Assembly: GCA_000824805.1 (NCBI GenBank)
Contig: CCNA01000002.1
Location: 340,283 to 404,282, forward strand
Length of the DNA stretch: 64,000 bases
Direction of reading: 5' to 3'
From: Mesorhizobium sp. SOD10
GTDB taxonomy: Bacteria; Pseudomonadota; Alphaproteobacteria; Rhizobiales; Rhizobiaceae
Every line of letters starts with the position of its first letter. The stretch's first letter is position 1. The notes under the pieces are model-generated. The model was not told the origin of the DNA. It worked only from the letters and a program-made list of their open reading frames with translations, and searched no databases. A program made the position numbers and the translations under genes. This document shows positions 35,972 to 44,882 of the stretch, one piece after another.

Positions 35972-37114
35972 TCAATCCGCGTCGGCCACCATCTGCCCGC
36001 CGCCGCCCAGCCAGGCGCGCCATTGCCGTTCGTCGCCATGGAAGACGTTGAGGTCGATGCGGCCGCTTACGCCATGCGACAAGCCGGAGCCCGAATACTG
36101 CCAGAACAGCCATTTGCGGCCCGGATAGACCTTTGACGGATGCGCGGCCACCGCGCGCAGCCAGAACGGGTAATCCTGGAAGGCGCCGCGCAGATTGTCG
36201 CGGTAGAAATCGGGGCTGGTGTAGATGATGGGCCGCTGGCCGTAATGGCGCTCCAGCTTGTCCATGAAGACCTGCATCTTCTCCAGCACCTTTTCGCGCG
36301 AAGGCCTGCGCTTGCAGGAGGACTCGCCGTTCCACTCGACGTCGATGACCGGCGGCAGCGCGCCGTCGACCTTGGGCACGTTGCGGATGAACCAGTCGGC
36401 CTGCTCGCCGGCGGTGCGGCACCAGTAGAAGAAATGATAGGCGCCGCGCTTGAGCCCGGCGGCATCGGCATTGCGCCAGTTCTTCATGAACATCGGGTCG
36501 AGATGATCGCCGCCGTCAGTCGCCTTGATATAGGCGAAATTGGCACCCTGGGCGCGCAGCTTCTGCCAGTTGATGTTGCCCTGCCAACGCGAGACGTCGA
36601 CGCCGTGGACAGCCAGATGGCGCGGCGAAGAGCGGCCGAAATTGATCGGCTTGGCGTCGCGGAACGCATAGCGTGTGACCGGGCTGGCGAGCAGGGCGGG
36701 CGCGGCGCGCGACAGCCGCTTCGGCGGCGAGACGAGCGCAGCCTCCTGCACCGGCGGCTCGACGCTGTCCGGCAGATCAGTCGCCGGGAAGTTCACGGTC
36801 TCCTCTTCGGCGAGCCCAAACGGGCGCGAATTTTCGTCGCCAAGGCGCGAATTTTCGTCGCTCGCGCTCGCGTTACTCTCGTCAAGCAAAGGCGCCGGCG
36901 GTTTGATGCGTGCCATGCCCGACATCGACGCGGTTTCGACGGTTTTTTCCCTTACGGCGGTCCTCACGCTCTTCGACACCGGCGCGCTCGGCCGCACCAC
37001 CGAGCTTGTGGTCTCGTTGGACGGCATCTGTAAGGCATCGACCCCCGACGTGGACGAGCAGCCGGCAAGGCAAAGCGAAGCGAGCACGAAACTGACGACG
37101 CCAAAAATCCGCAT
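35972..37114 (-). CDS. GH25 family lysozyme (muramidase) lipoprotein
   Basis: A 380-residue protein with a lipoprotein signal (FVLASLCLAGCSS; lipobox LAGC), then about 150 residues of low-complexity Ser/Pro/Glu linker, then a GH25 domain from VHGVDVSRWQGNINW. The catalytic residues are in PPVIDVEWNGE, and KATDGGDHLDPMF, GAYHFFYW and PIIYTSPDFY complete the family set. It would hydrolyse peptidoglycan from the outer membrane or periplasmic side. I use the ATG at 37114, preceded by AGGTCAAG; a TTG seven codons earlier has no advantage. A tandem ENSRLGDENSRPFG in the linker shows a small local duplication. Confidence 0.9.
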   Translation of the reverse strand: MRIFGVVSFVLASLCLAGCSSTSGVDALQMPSNETTSSVVRPSAPVSKSVRTAVREKTVETASMSGMARIKPPAPLLDESNASASDENSRLGDENSRPFGLAEEETVNFPATDLPDSVEPPVQEAALVSPPKRLSRAAPALLASPVTRYAFRDAKPINFGRSSPRHLAVHGVDVSRWQGNINWQKLRAQGANFAYIKATDGGDHLDPMFMKNWRNADAAGLKRGAYHFFYWCRTAGEQADWFIRNVPKVDGALPPVIDVEWNGESSCKRRPSREKVLEKMQVFMDKLERHYGQRPIIYTSPDFYRDNLRGAFQDYPFWLRAVAAHPSKVYPGRKWLFWQYSGSGLSHGVSGRIDLNVFHGDERQWRAWLGGGGQMVADAD

Positions 37115-37266
37115 CTTGACCTGTACGCAAAACAAAACAGACCGAAGGCAGGAACAGCGCCGCCGGAAACCCCATTCCTAATGAGAAATTACCAACAAAG
37201 TTTGAATCAAAATTTACCTTTGGCGCGGCCGCATGATTCGGGGCAGCGCCGCAAGGCGCTTCCCGG

Positions 37267-38052
37267 CTAGCGCCTGAACACACCGATCATCGGCCCGAGA
37301 TTCCAGAAATCGTCGGTGCGCCCGATGGCAGGCGCATAGAGGCTCGAGATCGAGCCGTCGAGGAAGAGCGCGTTCGGGCAGCCGAGCTGGTCGCGGAACA
37401 GCCGCGCGAATTCGTGGAAGGTCACGACACCGTCCGAGATCGCGAAGACCACGACGCCGTCGGCGCGCACGCCCACGCCATCGCGGATCTTGCGCGAGGT
37501 GCTGTCGGCCTGGAATTTCGGATGCAGCTTGCCGTCGATGACCAGCATCGGCCCGGACTGCGTGGCGTAATCGACGCGCGGCGAGCGCTTCAGGTAATCC
37601 CTGGTCGCGCGAACGCCGGCCTTGCCGGCGGCGAGATAGAAGATGCCGTTGGGCTGCATGGAGAAATTGCCGGTTCCCGCTCCGGTCTTCGCCGGCGTGA
37701 CCTGCTCGCCGCGTTCGACGTAGAGCCCGACCGGCGCGAGGTCCGGATGATACATGCCGGCATTGATGCCGAAGAGCATGGTGCGCCCCGCCGCCTGCTG
37801 CGCGCTGCGCAGATTGTGCAGCGACCGGTAGAGCTCGCCGTCCTTGTTCTTCCAGAACAGCTCGATGGAAAAATGCTTCGGATCGGTCTCGCAGACGAGA
37901 TAGGTCGCGTTCTCGAAAGTCTGGTTGCGGCAGGGCGGCAGCGCGGCCAGCCATTGGCCGAGGCCCATGCCGGCGCCAACGGCGGCGGGCACCGCCGATT
38001 TCACCAGCGTGGCCAGCAAAGGTACCGATTGCAGCAGCGTCCCAATGTCCAT
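37267..38052 (-). CDS. Phosphodiester glycosidase family protein (DUF2233/NAGPA-like)
   Basis: A 261-residue protein of the family that includes the catalytic domain of mammalian uncovering enzyme. Motifs seen: MLFGINAGMYHPDLAPVGLYVERG, the PNGIFYLAAG stretch, QSGPMLVIDGKLH, and DGVVVFAISDGVVTFHEFA followed by LFLDGSISSLYAP. A weak N-terminal hydrophobic segment (LLATLVKSAVPAAVGAGMG) may act as a signal or anchor. Bacterial members are believed to act on phosphodiester-linked sugars in cell-wall or exported polymers. It is downstream of uppP on the same strand (38-base gap), so both may be co-transcribed in an envelope context. Confidence 0.85.
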   Translation of the reverse strand: MDIGTLLQSVPLLATLVKSAVPAAVGAGMGLGQWLAALPPCRNQTFENATYLVCETDPKHFSIELFWKNKDGELYRSLHNLRSAQQAAGRTMLFGINAGMYHPDLAPVGLYVERGEQVTPAKTGAGTGNFSMQPNGIFYLAAGKAGVRATRDYLKRSPRVDYATQSGPMLVIDGKLHPKFQADSTSRKIRDGVGVRADGVVVFAISDGVVTFHEFARLFRDQLGCPNALFLDGSISSLYAPAIGRTDDFWNLGPMIGVFRR

Positions 38053-38090
38053 CGGCGCATCCGGCGATCAGCTGCGGATAGGATCGAGAT

Positions 38091-38963
38091 TCAGGTCAGC
38101 CAGCCGGTCGCGACGCCGATCAGCAGCACCACGCCGAGCACACCGCGATAGATGACGAACGGCCATGCGGAGAAGCGTTCGAGCACCCGCATCAGCCCCC
38201 AAATGGCAAAGAAGGCCGAGATCGAGGCAACGATGAGGCCGACGGCCAGGATCGACCAGCCATGCGCGTCGAGATGCACTTTGTGCAGTTCATAAAGCTC
38301 TTTGAGGCCGGCGAGCGCAATGGCCGGGAGGCCGAGCAGGAAGGACAGGCGCGCCGCCTCGGGCCGGGCGAAGCCCAGCCCCATCGCCGCCGTCAGCGTC
38401 GAGCCAGAACGGGAGACGCCGGGAATAAGCGCGCCGACCTGGGCGACGCCCACCAAGAGCGCGTCGAGGATCGATGCCTGGCGCAGCACGAGCTTGTGCC
38501 TGGCGAAGATCTCGGCGAGCGCCAGAAGGATCGCCATGACAATGCAGGCCCAGCCAATGACGGCCAGCCCGCGCAGCGGCGAGTTGCAGGCGTTGAGCAC
38601 GCCGGAAAGCGCAAGGCCGGCAATCACGATCGGGACGGTGGCAAGCACGATGCTGATCGCGAGGCGGAAATAGCGGTCGCCGAAATCGCGGCGCGAGATC
38701 GCGGACAACGATCCGAACAGCACGTCCCTGACATCGCTCCAGAAATAGCTGACCACGGCCGCCAGCGCAGCCAACTGCATGGCGGCGGAGAAGGCGGAGC
38801 CGGGGTCCTGCCAGCCAAGCACGGCCGGCACGATGCGCATATGCGCGGTCGACGAGATCGGCAGCAGTTCGGTGATGCCTTGCACGATGCCAAGAAACGC
38901 CACCTTGGCATAACCCAGGCCGACAAAGCCGGTATCCAACCCTTGAGTGCAGACGTCGGTCAT
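38091..38963 (-). CDS. uppP: Undecaprenyl-diphosphatase
   Basis: A 290-residue polytopic membrane enzyme that removes phosphate from undecaprenyl diphosphate so that the lipid carrier can be reused for peptidoglycan and polysaccharide synthesis. Both active-site motifs are clear: GIVQGITELLPISSTAH in the first third and PGVSRSGST in the second half. About eight hydrophobic helices follow the BacA topology. Overproduction of this family gives bacitracin resistance. I start at MTDVCT (38963); ten further codons are open but unconserved. The interval to the divergent GNAT-like gene (39163) contains the palindrome described next. Confidence 0.95.
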   Translation of the reverse strand: MTDVCTQGLDTGFVGLGYAKVAFLGIVQGITELLPISSTAHMRIVPAVLGWQDPGSAFSAAMQLAALAAVVSYFWSDVRDVLFGSLSAISRRDFGDRYFRLAISIVLATVPIVIAGLALSGVLNACNSPLRGLAVIGWACIVMAILLALAEIFARHKLVLRQASILDALLVGVAQVGALIPGVSRSGSTLTAAMGLGFARPEAARLSFLLGLPAIALAGLKELYELHKVHLDAHGWSILAVGLIVASISAFFAIWGLMRVLERFSAWPFVIYRGVLGVVLLIGVATGWLT

Positions 38964-39128
38964 CTCAATCCTTTTCCCAGCGCCCCGGCCCAAGGCGAAA
39001 GTGAATCGTCATTCGAAAGCCCTGGAGGACAGGCTTAGCCTCACGATAGCGTGATTCCAACTCACGGATTTGTAAGGTGCCGCTAATCCTGCTTGACAAC
39101 CTTCGGCGCCATATTATCATCCACTAAT

Positions 39129-39141
39129 CTTACACTGTAAG
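39129..39141. promoter_or_regulatory. Palindromic operator candidate cttaca-c-tgtaag
   Basis: A perfect 6-bp inverted repeat with a 1-base centre, 21 bases before the ATG of the GNAT-like gene and just upstream of its GGAGGAGG ribosome binding site. It resembles TetR-type operators. Such a position would block transcription of 39163-40092. No TetR-type regulator is nearby in the window. Confidence 0.4.
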
Positions 39142-39162
39142 GTACATCGGAGGAGGATATTC

Positions 39163-40092
39163 ATGTCGACCGCCGCGCTCGCGGAATTGCAGCCGCTCAC
39201 GCCGCCGGAAACGCATGTCCCTGAAATCGCGATCGAGGAGGTGTCGCGCGATTTCAGCCGAGCCATCGAGCGCGCCGACGTCGCTGCCTGGCTCGACCTC
39301 TACGAAGCGGCGCCCGCCGATTTCGCGGCACGGCAAGGACTGTCGATCGCGAGCGACGGCGATCTGGTCTGGACCACCTGCATGACGATCCCGTTCATCC
39401 ATTTCAACTGCGTGAAGAATATCGGCGTCGACAGTCCGGCAACGGAAGACCAGGTCGATGCGCTGCTCGCGCATTACCGCGCGGCCGGCATCATGCGGCC
39501 GTGGTTCTATACCAATCCACATGCCGAGCCGACGCGGCTGCGCTGCTGGCTGGAAGCGCGCGGCCTGCAGCACCAGGGCGGCTGGGAGCGCATCCATCGC
39601 GACGCCACGCCGCTGCCGGATGAACCGCTTTTCCCGGGCGATCCGCTGATCCCGGTCGACGATCTGGTAGTCGAGGAGGTCACGCGCAGGACGGCTTCGG
39701 AATGGGCTTCCTTCATCGATGCCAAATACAGGCTCCCCACCTCGCAATGGCTCATGGCGCTTGTCGGCCGCAAGGGTTGGCGTCATTACATGCTGAAACG
39801 CAGGGGCGCGGTCGTCGCCGTGCGCTCGCTCTTCATCTCAGACGGCGCCGCCTGGAGCGGCATCGAGGCCCCGGTGCCGGGCATCATGGCGCCAAGCTTC
39901 GATCTTGACGCCATGCTCGGCGAAAGGCTGGTTCGCGACGGCATCGCCGCCGGCGCGAAACTGTTCGTCGCCGACATCGAGGCGCCGCGCCCCGACCGCG
40001 ACGGGCCGGCCTATCGCAATTACGACCGGCTCGGCTTCAAGCTCGCCTATTTGCGCAATCACTACAGCTACCTGCCCGCGCATTCGAGCTGA
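39163..40092 (+). CDS. GNAT-like N-acetyltransferase-fold protein
   Basis: A 309-residue cytoplasmic protein with two halves. The N-terminal half has WTTCMTIPFIHFNCVKN, the C-terminal half has VVAVRSLFISDGAAWSG and RNYDRLGFKLAYLRNHYSYL, the last of which resembles the closing part of a GNAT fold (Y-x-x-x-G-F). A clear acetyl-CoA loop (Q/RxxGxG/A) is not visible, so activity is uncertain. Very strong GGAGGAGG SD. Single-gene unit under the palindrome 39129-39141. The family occurs in many rhizobia without a known substrate. Confidence 0.7.
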   Translation: MSTAALAELQPLTPPETHVPEIAIEEVSRDFSRAIERADVAAWLDLYEAAPADFAARQGLSIASDGDLVWTTCMTIPFIHFNCVKNIGVDSPATEDQVDALLAHYRAAGIMRPWFYTNPHAEPTRLRCWLEARGLQHQGGWERIHRDATPLPDEPLFPGDPLIPVDDLVVEEVTRRTASEWASFIDAKYRLPTSQWLMALVGRKGWRHYMLKRRGAVVAVRSLFISDGAAWSGIEAPVPGIMAPSFDLDAMLGERLVRDGIAAGAKLFVADIEAPRPDRDGPAYRNYDRLGFKLAYLRNHYSYLPAHSS

Positions 40093-40097
40093 TCGCC

Positions 40098-40310
40098 TCA
40101 GCGGTAGAGCCACTGCTTCAGGCAGCTTCTTGCCACCACATGCGCCGGCGGCACTGAAGGCTGATCGATGCGGGAATCATCGCCAGCCCTGTCGCGAGCT
40201 TTTTCCAAAAGCAGGCGAAGCTCGGCCGGGCGCACCCGGTCGCGTTCCATCACGAGCTGGATCATCGGGTCGTTCAAAAGCTCGTCCAGGGTGTTGATGC
40301 TCTCGCTCAT
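40098..40310 (-). CDS. Small conserved hypothetical protein, 70 residues
   Basis: A 70-residue protein (MSESINTLDELLNDPMIQLVM...), mostly helical, with a basic C-terminus ending CLKQWLYR. GAGGAGG stands 6 bases before the ATG on the minus strand, a strong sign that it is translated. No recognised domain; the two-helix pattern DELLNDPMIQLVMERDRV / PAELRLLLEKARDRA could be a small DNA- or protein-binding unit. It ends 5 bases from the GNAT-like gene that converges on it. Confidence 0.65.
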   Translation of the reverse strand: MSESINTLDELLNDPMIQLVMERDRVRPAELRLLLEKARDRAGDDSRIDQPSVPPAHVVARSCLKQWLYR

Positions 40311-40439
40311 CCGTCGCCTCCTCGATGCCTGCCCGCATGGCGCTTAGATAGGCAGCCAATGATGGCCCGCCAATGACGCTTTGCCGGCTATGTCGTGAAT
40401 CGAAGATGAAATTTTTGTGCAGGCCTGCGTCGCAATGAC

Positions 40440-40835
40440 TCAGGCCGGCGGCGCGCCTTCATATTGCGGCAGGCCATCGTCGAGCATCACCCAGGGCTGC
40501 TTCGAGGCGGTCCAGAAATGCATGTCGGGCTTGAAGAGGGACGGGTCGTCGAGCGAGCCGGAGGTGACGCCGAGGATGCCCCTGGAGTCGCGCCGCGAGA
40601 ACAGCGTCGTGCCGCAGGTCGGGCAGAAGCCACGCTTCAGATCCGGCGTGGAATTGATCGTCGCCACCGGCCCTTCGATGGTCACGTCGTCGATGCGGAA
40701 CAACAGGCGGGCATTGAAAGCGGCGCCGATCGCCCTCTGGCAGATCCGGCAATGGCAGACCCGTTCGTTGACCGGTTCGACTTCGGCCTTGTAACGCACC
40801 GCGCCGCATAGACATCCGCCCTCATATTTTGCCAT
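40440..40835 (-). CDS. GFA family (glutathione-dependent formaldehyde-activating enzyme-like) protein
   Basis: A 131-residue zinc protein. Ligand cysteines appear as GGCLCGAVRY, VCHCRICQRA and FCPTCGTTLF, the standard six to seven cysteines of the GFA fold. The final part, HFWTASKQPWV, is also typical. The founding member was described as adding formaldehyde to glutathione, although this is disputed, and most members have no tested activity. Isolated from its neighbours by gaps of 113 and 129 bases. Confidence 0.93.
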   Translation of the reverse strand: MAKYEGGCLCGAVRYKAEVEPVNERVCHCRICQRAIGAAFNARLLFRIDDVTIEGPVATINSTPDLKRGFCPTCGTTLFSRRDSRGILGVTSGSLDDPSLFKPDMHFWTASKQPWVMLDDGLPQYEGAPPA

Positions 40836-40948
40836 GGTAAGCTTCCCGTTCCTGGAGGAGCGGCACGGTAGTGGCCGCTATGGCAGCGTCAATCAAAAAG
40901 CGTCGATGGGATGCGATCGCTAACGGTGATGCGGCCGGACGCTCAGGA

Positions 40949-41197
40949 TCAGTGGCGCTTGGCCTGTACGAGATAGGCGTCGATTGTGGTCTCGCCGAGC
41001 CACTTGGCGGCTTCGAGCCGATGCAGCCCCTCGACCAGTATGTGGCGCTTGCCGTCGTGCCGCACCTGGATCGGCGTCTTCATCCCATTCTCAAGGATGT
41101 CCTCGGCAAGATGACGCACGGTCTCGGGATGCAGCGTCTTGCGTCGCGCCGTCGGCACGTAGATGTCGTCGACCTTGACCTTTTGTACCCGCAGCAT
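40949..41197 (-). CDS. ParB/sulfiredoxin-like mini domain protein, 82 residues
   Basis: A single ParB-N/Srx-type domain: KVKVDDIYVPTARRKTLHPETV, ENGMKTPIQVRHDGK, HILVEGLHRLEAAKWLGE. The GLHRLEAAKWLG helix corresponds to the ParB motif (GERR/GxHRxxA) that binds CTP in true ParB. There is no helix-turn-helix or dimer domain, so it is not a partition protein. Comparable domains are found in DndB-, Spo0J- and sulfiredoxin-like proteins. The gene is divergent from the dimethylformamidase-like operon. Confidence 0.8.
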   Translation of the reverse strand: MLRVQKVKVDDIYVPTARRKTLHPETVRHLAEDILENGMKTPIQVRHDGKRHILVEGLHRLEAAKWLGETTIDAYLVQAKRH

Positions 41198-41329
41198 GTC
41201 GGCTCCCGGCTTGAAGCGTCGCCCGAAGCTGAAATAGTCCGTTCGCCGGATATCGCCAAGCGCAAGCTCCTGCTGGCCCGATGCTTTCCATTTGACGCTC
41301 GGCCGGCCAATGGTCTCAATGACAGCGTC

Positions 41330-42988
41330 GTGATCTCAGGTGTTTCGTTGACGCAACTGCCCACCGAATTCCCCGATTTCGGGCTGACGCCCGAGCAGCG
41401 CCGCGAGGCGGTGCGCGGCCATTATTACGAATGGCCGGGGATGGACGGTGAGCGCGGTGAGATTTGGGCCTACAGCGACCGGTTTTCCTATCGTCCGGGC
41501 GAGACGGTGACGCTTTTCGTCAGCTCGACGGCGCCGCACTTCAGCCTTGCCGTTATTCGCGATGGCGACAGCGAAACCAAGGTCTTCGAGGGAGCGGGCC
41601 TGTCGGCGCGCTGGCAGGATACGCCCGACCAATGCTCTGTCGAAGGCTGCGGCTGGGAGGCTTCCTTCGAATTCCGCGTCGGCGACGACTGGCCGTCAGG
41701 CGCCTATCGCGTGACGCTCTCAGCCGAAGGCCGCGACGGTAACCCGATCCGCTCCCATCATCTCTTCATCGTCGCCCCACTGCCCGGCCGCAAGCCAGGC
41801 CGCCTGCTGCAGGTCGCCGCGACCGGCACATGGCTTGCCTACAACACCTGGGGCGGCTCGAACCACTATCAGGGCATCACCGGCCCGAACCGCGATCAGT
41901 ATGCAACGATGGTGTCGACGCAGCGCCCCTGGTGCCGCGGCTTCGTCGTGCTGCCGAAGGACGCGCCACGCGTTCCGCTCGAAGTCGCGGTGCCGCCGAA
42001 GACCGTGCCGCGCTATCCGCATATGGAATGGGCCTTCGCCACCGGTCATTCGAAGAAATACGCCTCGTCTGGCTGGGCGAGCTATGACAGCCATTTCTTC
42101 CATTTCGCCGAGCGCGCCGGCTATCAGGTCGATCTCGCCAGCCAGCACGAGCTTCATTTCTCACCCGAGATCCTCGACGGCTATGACTGCGTCGTCTTCG
42201 TCGGCCACGATGAATACTGGACCTGGGAGATGCGCGACGCCGTCGACAATTATGTCGAGCGCGGCGGACATGCGGCGCGCTTCGCCGGCAATTTCATGTG
42301 GCAGACGAGATTGGAGGACGAAGGCCGCCGCCAGGTCTGCTACAAATACCGGGCGCGCGCCGAAGACCCCGCCTATCGCGGCGGCGATGTCTCCCGCGCA
42401 ACCAATTCCTGGGAAGCGCCCGAGATCGGCCGTCCAGGCAGCGCCACCTTCGGCCTCAACGCGACGCGCGGGGTCTATGCCGGCTGGGGCGGCTGCGCGC
42501 CGCGCGGCGTGCGTGGCTTCCCGGTCTATAGACCCGAGCACTGGGCTTTCGCCGGCACCGGTATCTATTATGGCGACCTGCTCGGCGCCGACAGCCATGT
42601 CTACGGCTATGAGGTCGACGGGCTCGATTTCGAGATCCGCGGCGGTCTGCCCTATCCGACTGCAGAGAGCGGCGCGCCGGACGGCTTGCAAGTGCTGGCC
42701 GTCGGCATGGCGAGCCAGGTCGAGGAAAGCGCCGACATTCCGATCGAGGACCAGTTCCTCACCGATGAGGACGGGCGCTTCACCGCCGAGACCTTATTCG
42801 GCGAGGCGAGCGACGCCAATCTCGACAAGGTCAAGCGCGGCAACGGCATGATCGTCAATTTCCCGCGCGGCAAAGGCGAGGTCTTCCATGCCGGAAGCTG
42901 CGAATGGGTCGCCGGCCTGCTAAGGCAGGATGCGATGGTCGAACGCGTGACCAGGAATGTTCTCGACCGCTATCTTGGAAAGTCCTGA
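41330..42988 (+). CDS. N,N-dimethylformamidase large-subunit-like protein
   Basis: A 552-residue protein. Residues about 40-140 form an Ig-like beta domain (WAYSDRFSYRPGETVTLFVSS). From about 150 on it matches the C-terminal catalytic domain of DMF hydrolase beta subunits (DmfA2): LLQVAATGTWLAYNTWGGSNHY, SYDSHFFHFAERAGY and VVFVGHDEYWTWEMRDAVDNY, likely containing the mononuclear iron site. No small subunit (DmfA1) is nearby. Start is uncertain: GTG 41330 is used here, but a TTG at 41348 has AGGTG 5 bases in front. The next gene starts 1 base after the stop, so it opens an operon with aminotransferase, GNAT and HDAC-like genes. It probably hydrolyses a formamide or other N-substituted amide. 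Confidence 0.82.
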   Translation: MISGVSLTQLPTEFPDFGLTPEQRREAVRGHYYEWPGMDGERGEIWAYSDRFSYRPGETVTLFVSSTAPHFSLAVIRDGDSETKVFEGAGLSARWQDTPDQCSVEGCGWEASFEFRVGDDWPSGAYRVTLSAEGRDGNPIRSHHLFIVAPLPGRKPGRLLQVAATGTWLAYNTWGGSNHYQGITGPNRDQYATMVSTQRPWCRGFVVLPKDAPRVPLEVAVPPKTVPRYPHMEWAFATGHSKKYASSGWASYDSHFFHFAERAGYQVDLASQHELHFSPEILDGYDCVVFVGHDEYWTWEMRDAVDNYVERGGHAARFAGNFMWQTRLEDEGRRQVCYKYRARAEDPAYRGGDVSRATNSWEAPEIGRPGSATFGLNATRGVYAGWGGCAPRGVRGFPVYRPEHWAFAGTGIYYGDLLGADSHVYGYEVDGLDFEIRGGLPYPTAESGAPDGLQVLAVGMASQVEESADIPIEDQFLTDEDGRFTAETLFGEASDANLDKVKRGNGMIVNFPRGKGEVFHAGSCEWVAGLLRQDAMVERVTRNVLDRYLGKS

Positions 42989-42989
42989 C

Positions 42990-44372
42990 ATGTCGAAACT
43001 GGAAGTCCAGCCCGTTCCCGAAGCCGAAGCGCGGCCGCCGTCGCATCTGTTCTATCTCTCCAGCCTGCGCCGGCCGCTCGTCGACCGCGCCGAGGGCATC
43101 TATTTCTGGACGAAGGACGGCCGCCGCTTCATCGACGGCTCGAGCGGGCCGATGGTCGCCAATATCGGCCATTCCAACCGCAACGTGCTCGACGCCATGA
43201 AGCGGCAGATGGACAAGACCACTTTCGCCTACCGGCTGCATTTCGAGAACGAGCCGGCCGAAGAGCTGGCGCGGGAATTGGCGCGGAAACTTCCCGAAGG
43301 CATGGACCGCATCTTCTTCGTTTCGGGCGGCTCGGAAGCGACCGAATCCTGCATCAAGCTCGCCCGCCAATGGGCGGTTGCCACCGGCCAGCCGAAGCGC
43401 TGGAAGGTCATCACCCGCTTCCCCTCCTATCATGGCGGCACGCTGGGCTCGCTTTCCGTCACCGGCGACGATGCGCTCGCCGAGACCTTCACGCCGATGA
43501 TGCGCGTGATGCCGACCGTGCCGGCGCCCACCGCGTGGCGCGACCGCGACAACCTTTCGATGGAACAGCGCGGCCTCCGCTACGCCGACATGCTGGAGGA
43601 GAAGATTCAAGCCGAAGGGCCGGAAAGCGTTTTGGCCTTCATCATGGAGCCGGTCGGCGGTGCCGCGACCGCAGCCCTGGTTGCGCCCGACAGCTACTAC
43701 CCCCGCATCCGCGAGATCTGCGATCGCTACGGCATCCTGCTCATCCATGACGAGGTGATGAGCGGCGCCGGGAGGACAGGCAAATTCCTCGGCGGCGACC
43801 ACTGGAACTGCAGGCCGGACATCGTGGCCCTCTCGAAGGGACTGGGCTCGGGCTATGCGCCGCTCGGCGCCCTCGCCGCGCCGATGCGCCTGGTCGAGCC
43901 GCTGCTGGCCTCCGGCGGCTTCCAGCACGGCCATACCTATGCCGGCAATCCGCTTGCCTGCGCCGCCGGCCTTGCCGTGCTCGGTGAGATGGACCGGCTC
44001 GAGCTGATCGCCAATGCCGCCGCCATGGGCGACGTGCTGATGGCGGAGCTGAAGAGCCTGCAAAAGCGCTTTCCCTTCATCGCCGACGTACGCGGCAAGG
44101 GCCTGCTCACCGGCACCGAGATGGTCGCCGATCCGGAAACGCTGAAGCCCATCGACCCGGCCAGCAAGGCGACGCAGCGCCTGCTCGACCACGCCTATGC
44201 GCGCGGCCTGATCATCTATGGCCGCAAGGTCAAGGGCGGCGTCGACGGCGACAATTTCATGGTGGCGCCGCCGATGATCATCACCCGAGAACAGATCGGC
44301 GAGATGATCTCCATCATCGGCGACTCGCTGGAGGCGTTGGCGGAGGAACTTGACCTACCGGTGGAGGGATGA
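42990..44372 (+). CDS. Class III (omega) aminotransferase
   Basis: A 460-residue PLP enzyme of the aspartate aminotransferase fold, class III. The PLP lysine sits in ALSKGLGSGYAPLGA, the cofactor Asp in LLIHDEVMSGAGRTG, phosphate contact in FVSGGSEATESCIKLARQW, and the dimer-contributed Thr in FQHGHTYAGNP. Such enzymes take amino groups from omega-amino acids or diamines such as putrescine. It begins 1 base after the DMF-ase-like stop and is followed 13 bases later by a GNAT gene. Confidence 0.93.
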   Translation: MSKLEVQPVPEAEARPPSHLFYLSSLRRPLVDRAEGIYFWTKDGRRFIDGSSGPMVANIGHSNRNVLDAMKRQMDKTTFAYRLHFENEPAEELARELARKLPEGMDRIFFVSGGSEATESCIKLARQWAVATGQPKRWKVITRFPSYHGGTLGSLSVTGDDALAETFTPMMRVMPTVPAPTAWRDRDNLSMEQRGLRYADMLEEKIQAEGPESVLAFIMEPVGGAATAALVAPDSYYPRIREICDRYGILLIHDEVMSGAGRTGKFLGGDHWNCRPDIVALSKGLGSGYAPLGALAAPMRLVEPLLASGGFQHGHTYAGNPLACAAGLAVLGEMDRLELIANAAAMGDVLMAELKSLQKRFPFIADVRGKGLLTGTEMVADPETLKPIDPASKATQRLLDHAYARGLIIYGRKVKGGVDGDNFMVAPPMIITREQIGEMISIIGDSLEALAEELDLPVEG

Positions 44373-44385
44373 GGAAGGTGTTTTG

Positions 44386-44880
44386 ATGCCGGCACCGGTC
44401 ACCCTCCGTCCCGGCACCATCGAGGACGTCGAAACGATTCATGCCGCGCTGCTGCGGCTCGGCGCCCATATAGGCGCGCATCAGGAAATCACCTCGACAC
44501 CCGAAGACCTTCGCAGCTACGGCTTCGGCGAAAAGCCCGCCTTCTCCACCTTGATCGCCGAAATCGGCGGCGAATTCGCCGGGCTTTGCCTGCATTTCCC
44601 GATCTTCTCGACCTGGATGGGCCGGCCGGGCGTCTATGTGCAGGACCTTTATGTCGAGGATCGTTTTCGCGGGCGCCGGGTCGGCGAAAGGCTGCTGCGC
44701 CGCGTCGCGAAAGAGTGCCGCGCGGCGGGCGGGGTCTATCTGAGGCTCTCCGTCGATACCGACAATGAAACAGCCAAGGCCTTCTATGAGAGATTGGGCA
44801 TCGGCTGGTCGAATTACGAACAGGTGCAGAAGATCGTCGGCGATGCCTTCTTCGCCTTTGCCGACGCGCCGGAGGAGTGA
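44386..44880 (+). CDS. GNAT family N-acetyltransferase
   Basis: A 164-residue GNAT. VYVQDLYVEDRFRGRRVGERLL carries the acetyl-CoA-binding loop (R-x-R-x-V-G), followed by CRAAGGVYLRLSVDTDNETAKAFYERLGI, the usual motif B with Asn and Tyr. This pattern is close to diamine/polyamine acetyltransferases (SSAT-like): ETAKAFYERLG. The start at 44386 has GAGGAAGG upstream. It is the third gene of the operon; the downstream HDAC-like gene could reverse its reaction. Confidence 0.9.
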   Translation: MPAPVTLRPGTIEDVETIHAALLRLGAHIGAHQEITSTPEDLRSYGFGEKPAFSTLIAEIGGEFAGLCLHFPIFSTWMGRPGVYVQDLYVEDRFRGRRVGERLLRRVAKECRAAGGVYLRLSVDTDNETAKAFYERLGIGWSNYEQVQKIVGDAFFAFADAPEE

Positions 44881-44882
44881 CG

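Noticed and set aside
41198..41329. N-terminal extension of the dimethylformamidase-like protein back to 40871
   Set aside because: The frame is open, but it runs antisense to the mini-ParB gene, which has a good domain; the extension has no homology.
42855..44192. A 445-codon minus-strand frame opposite the aminotransferase
   Set aside because: It is antisense to a gene with intact PLP motifs; composition is typical of a shadow frame.
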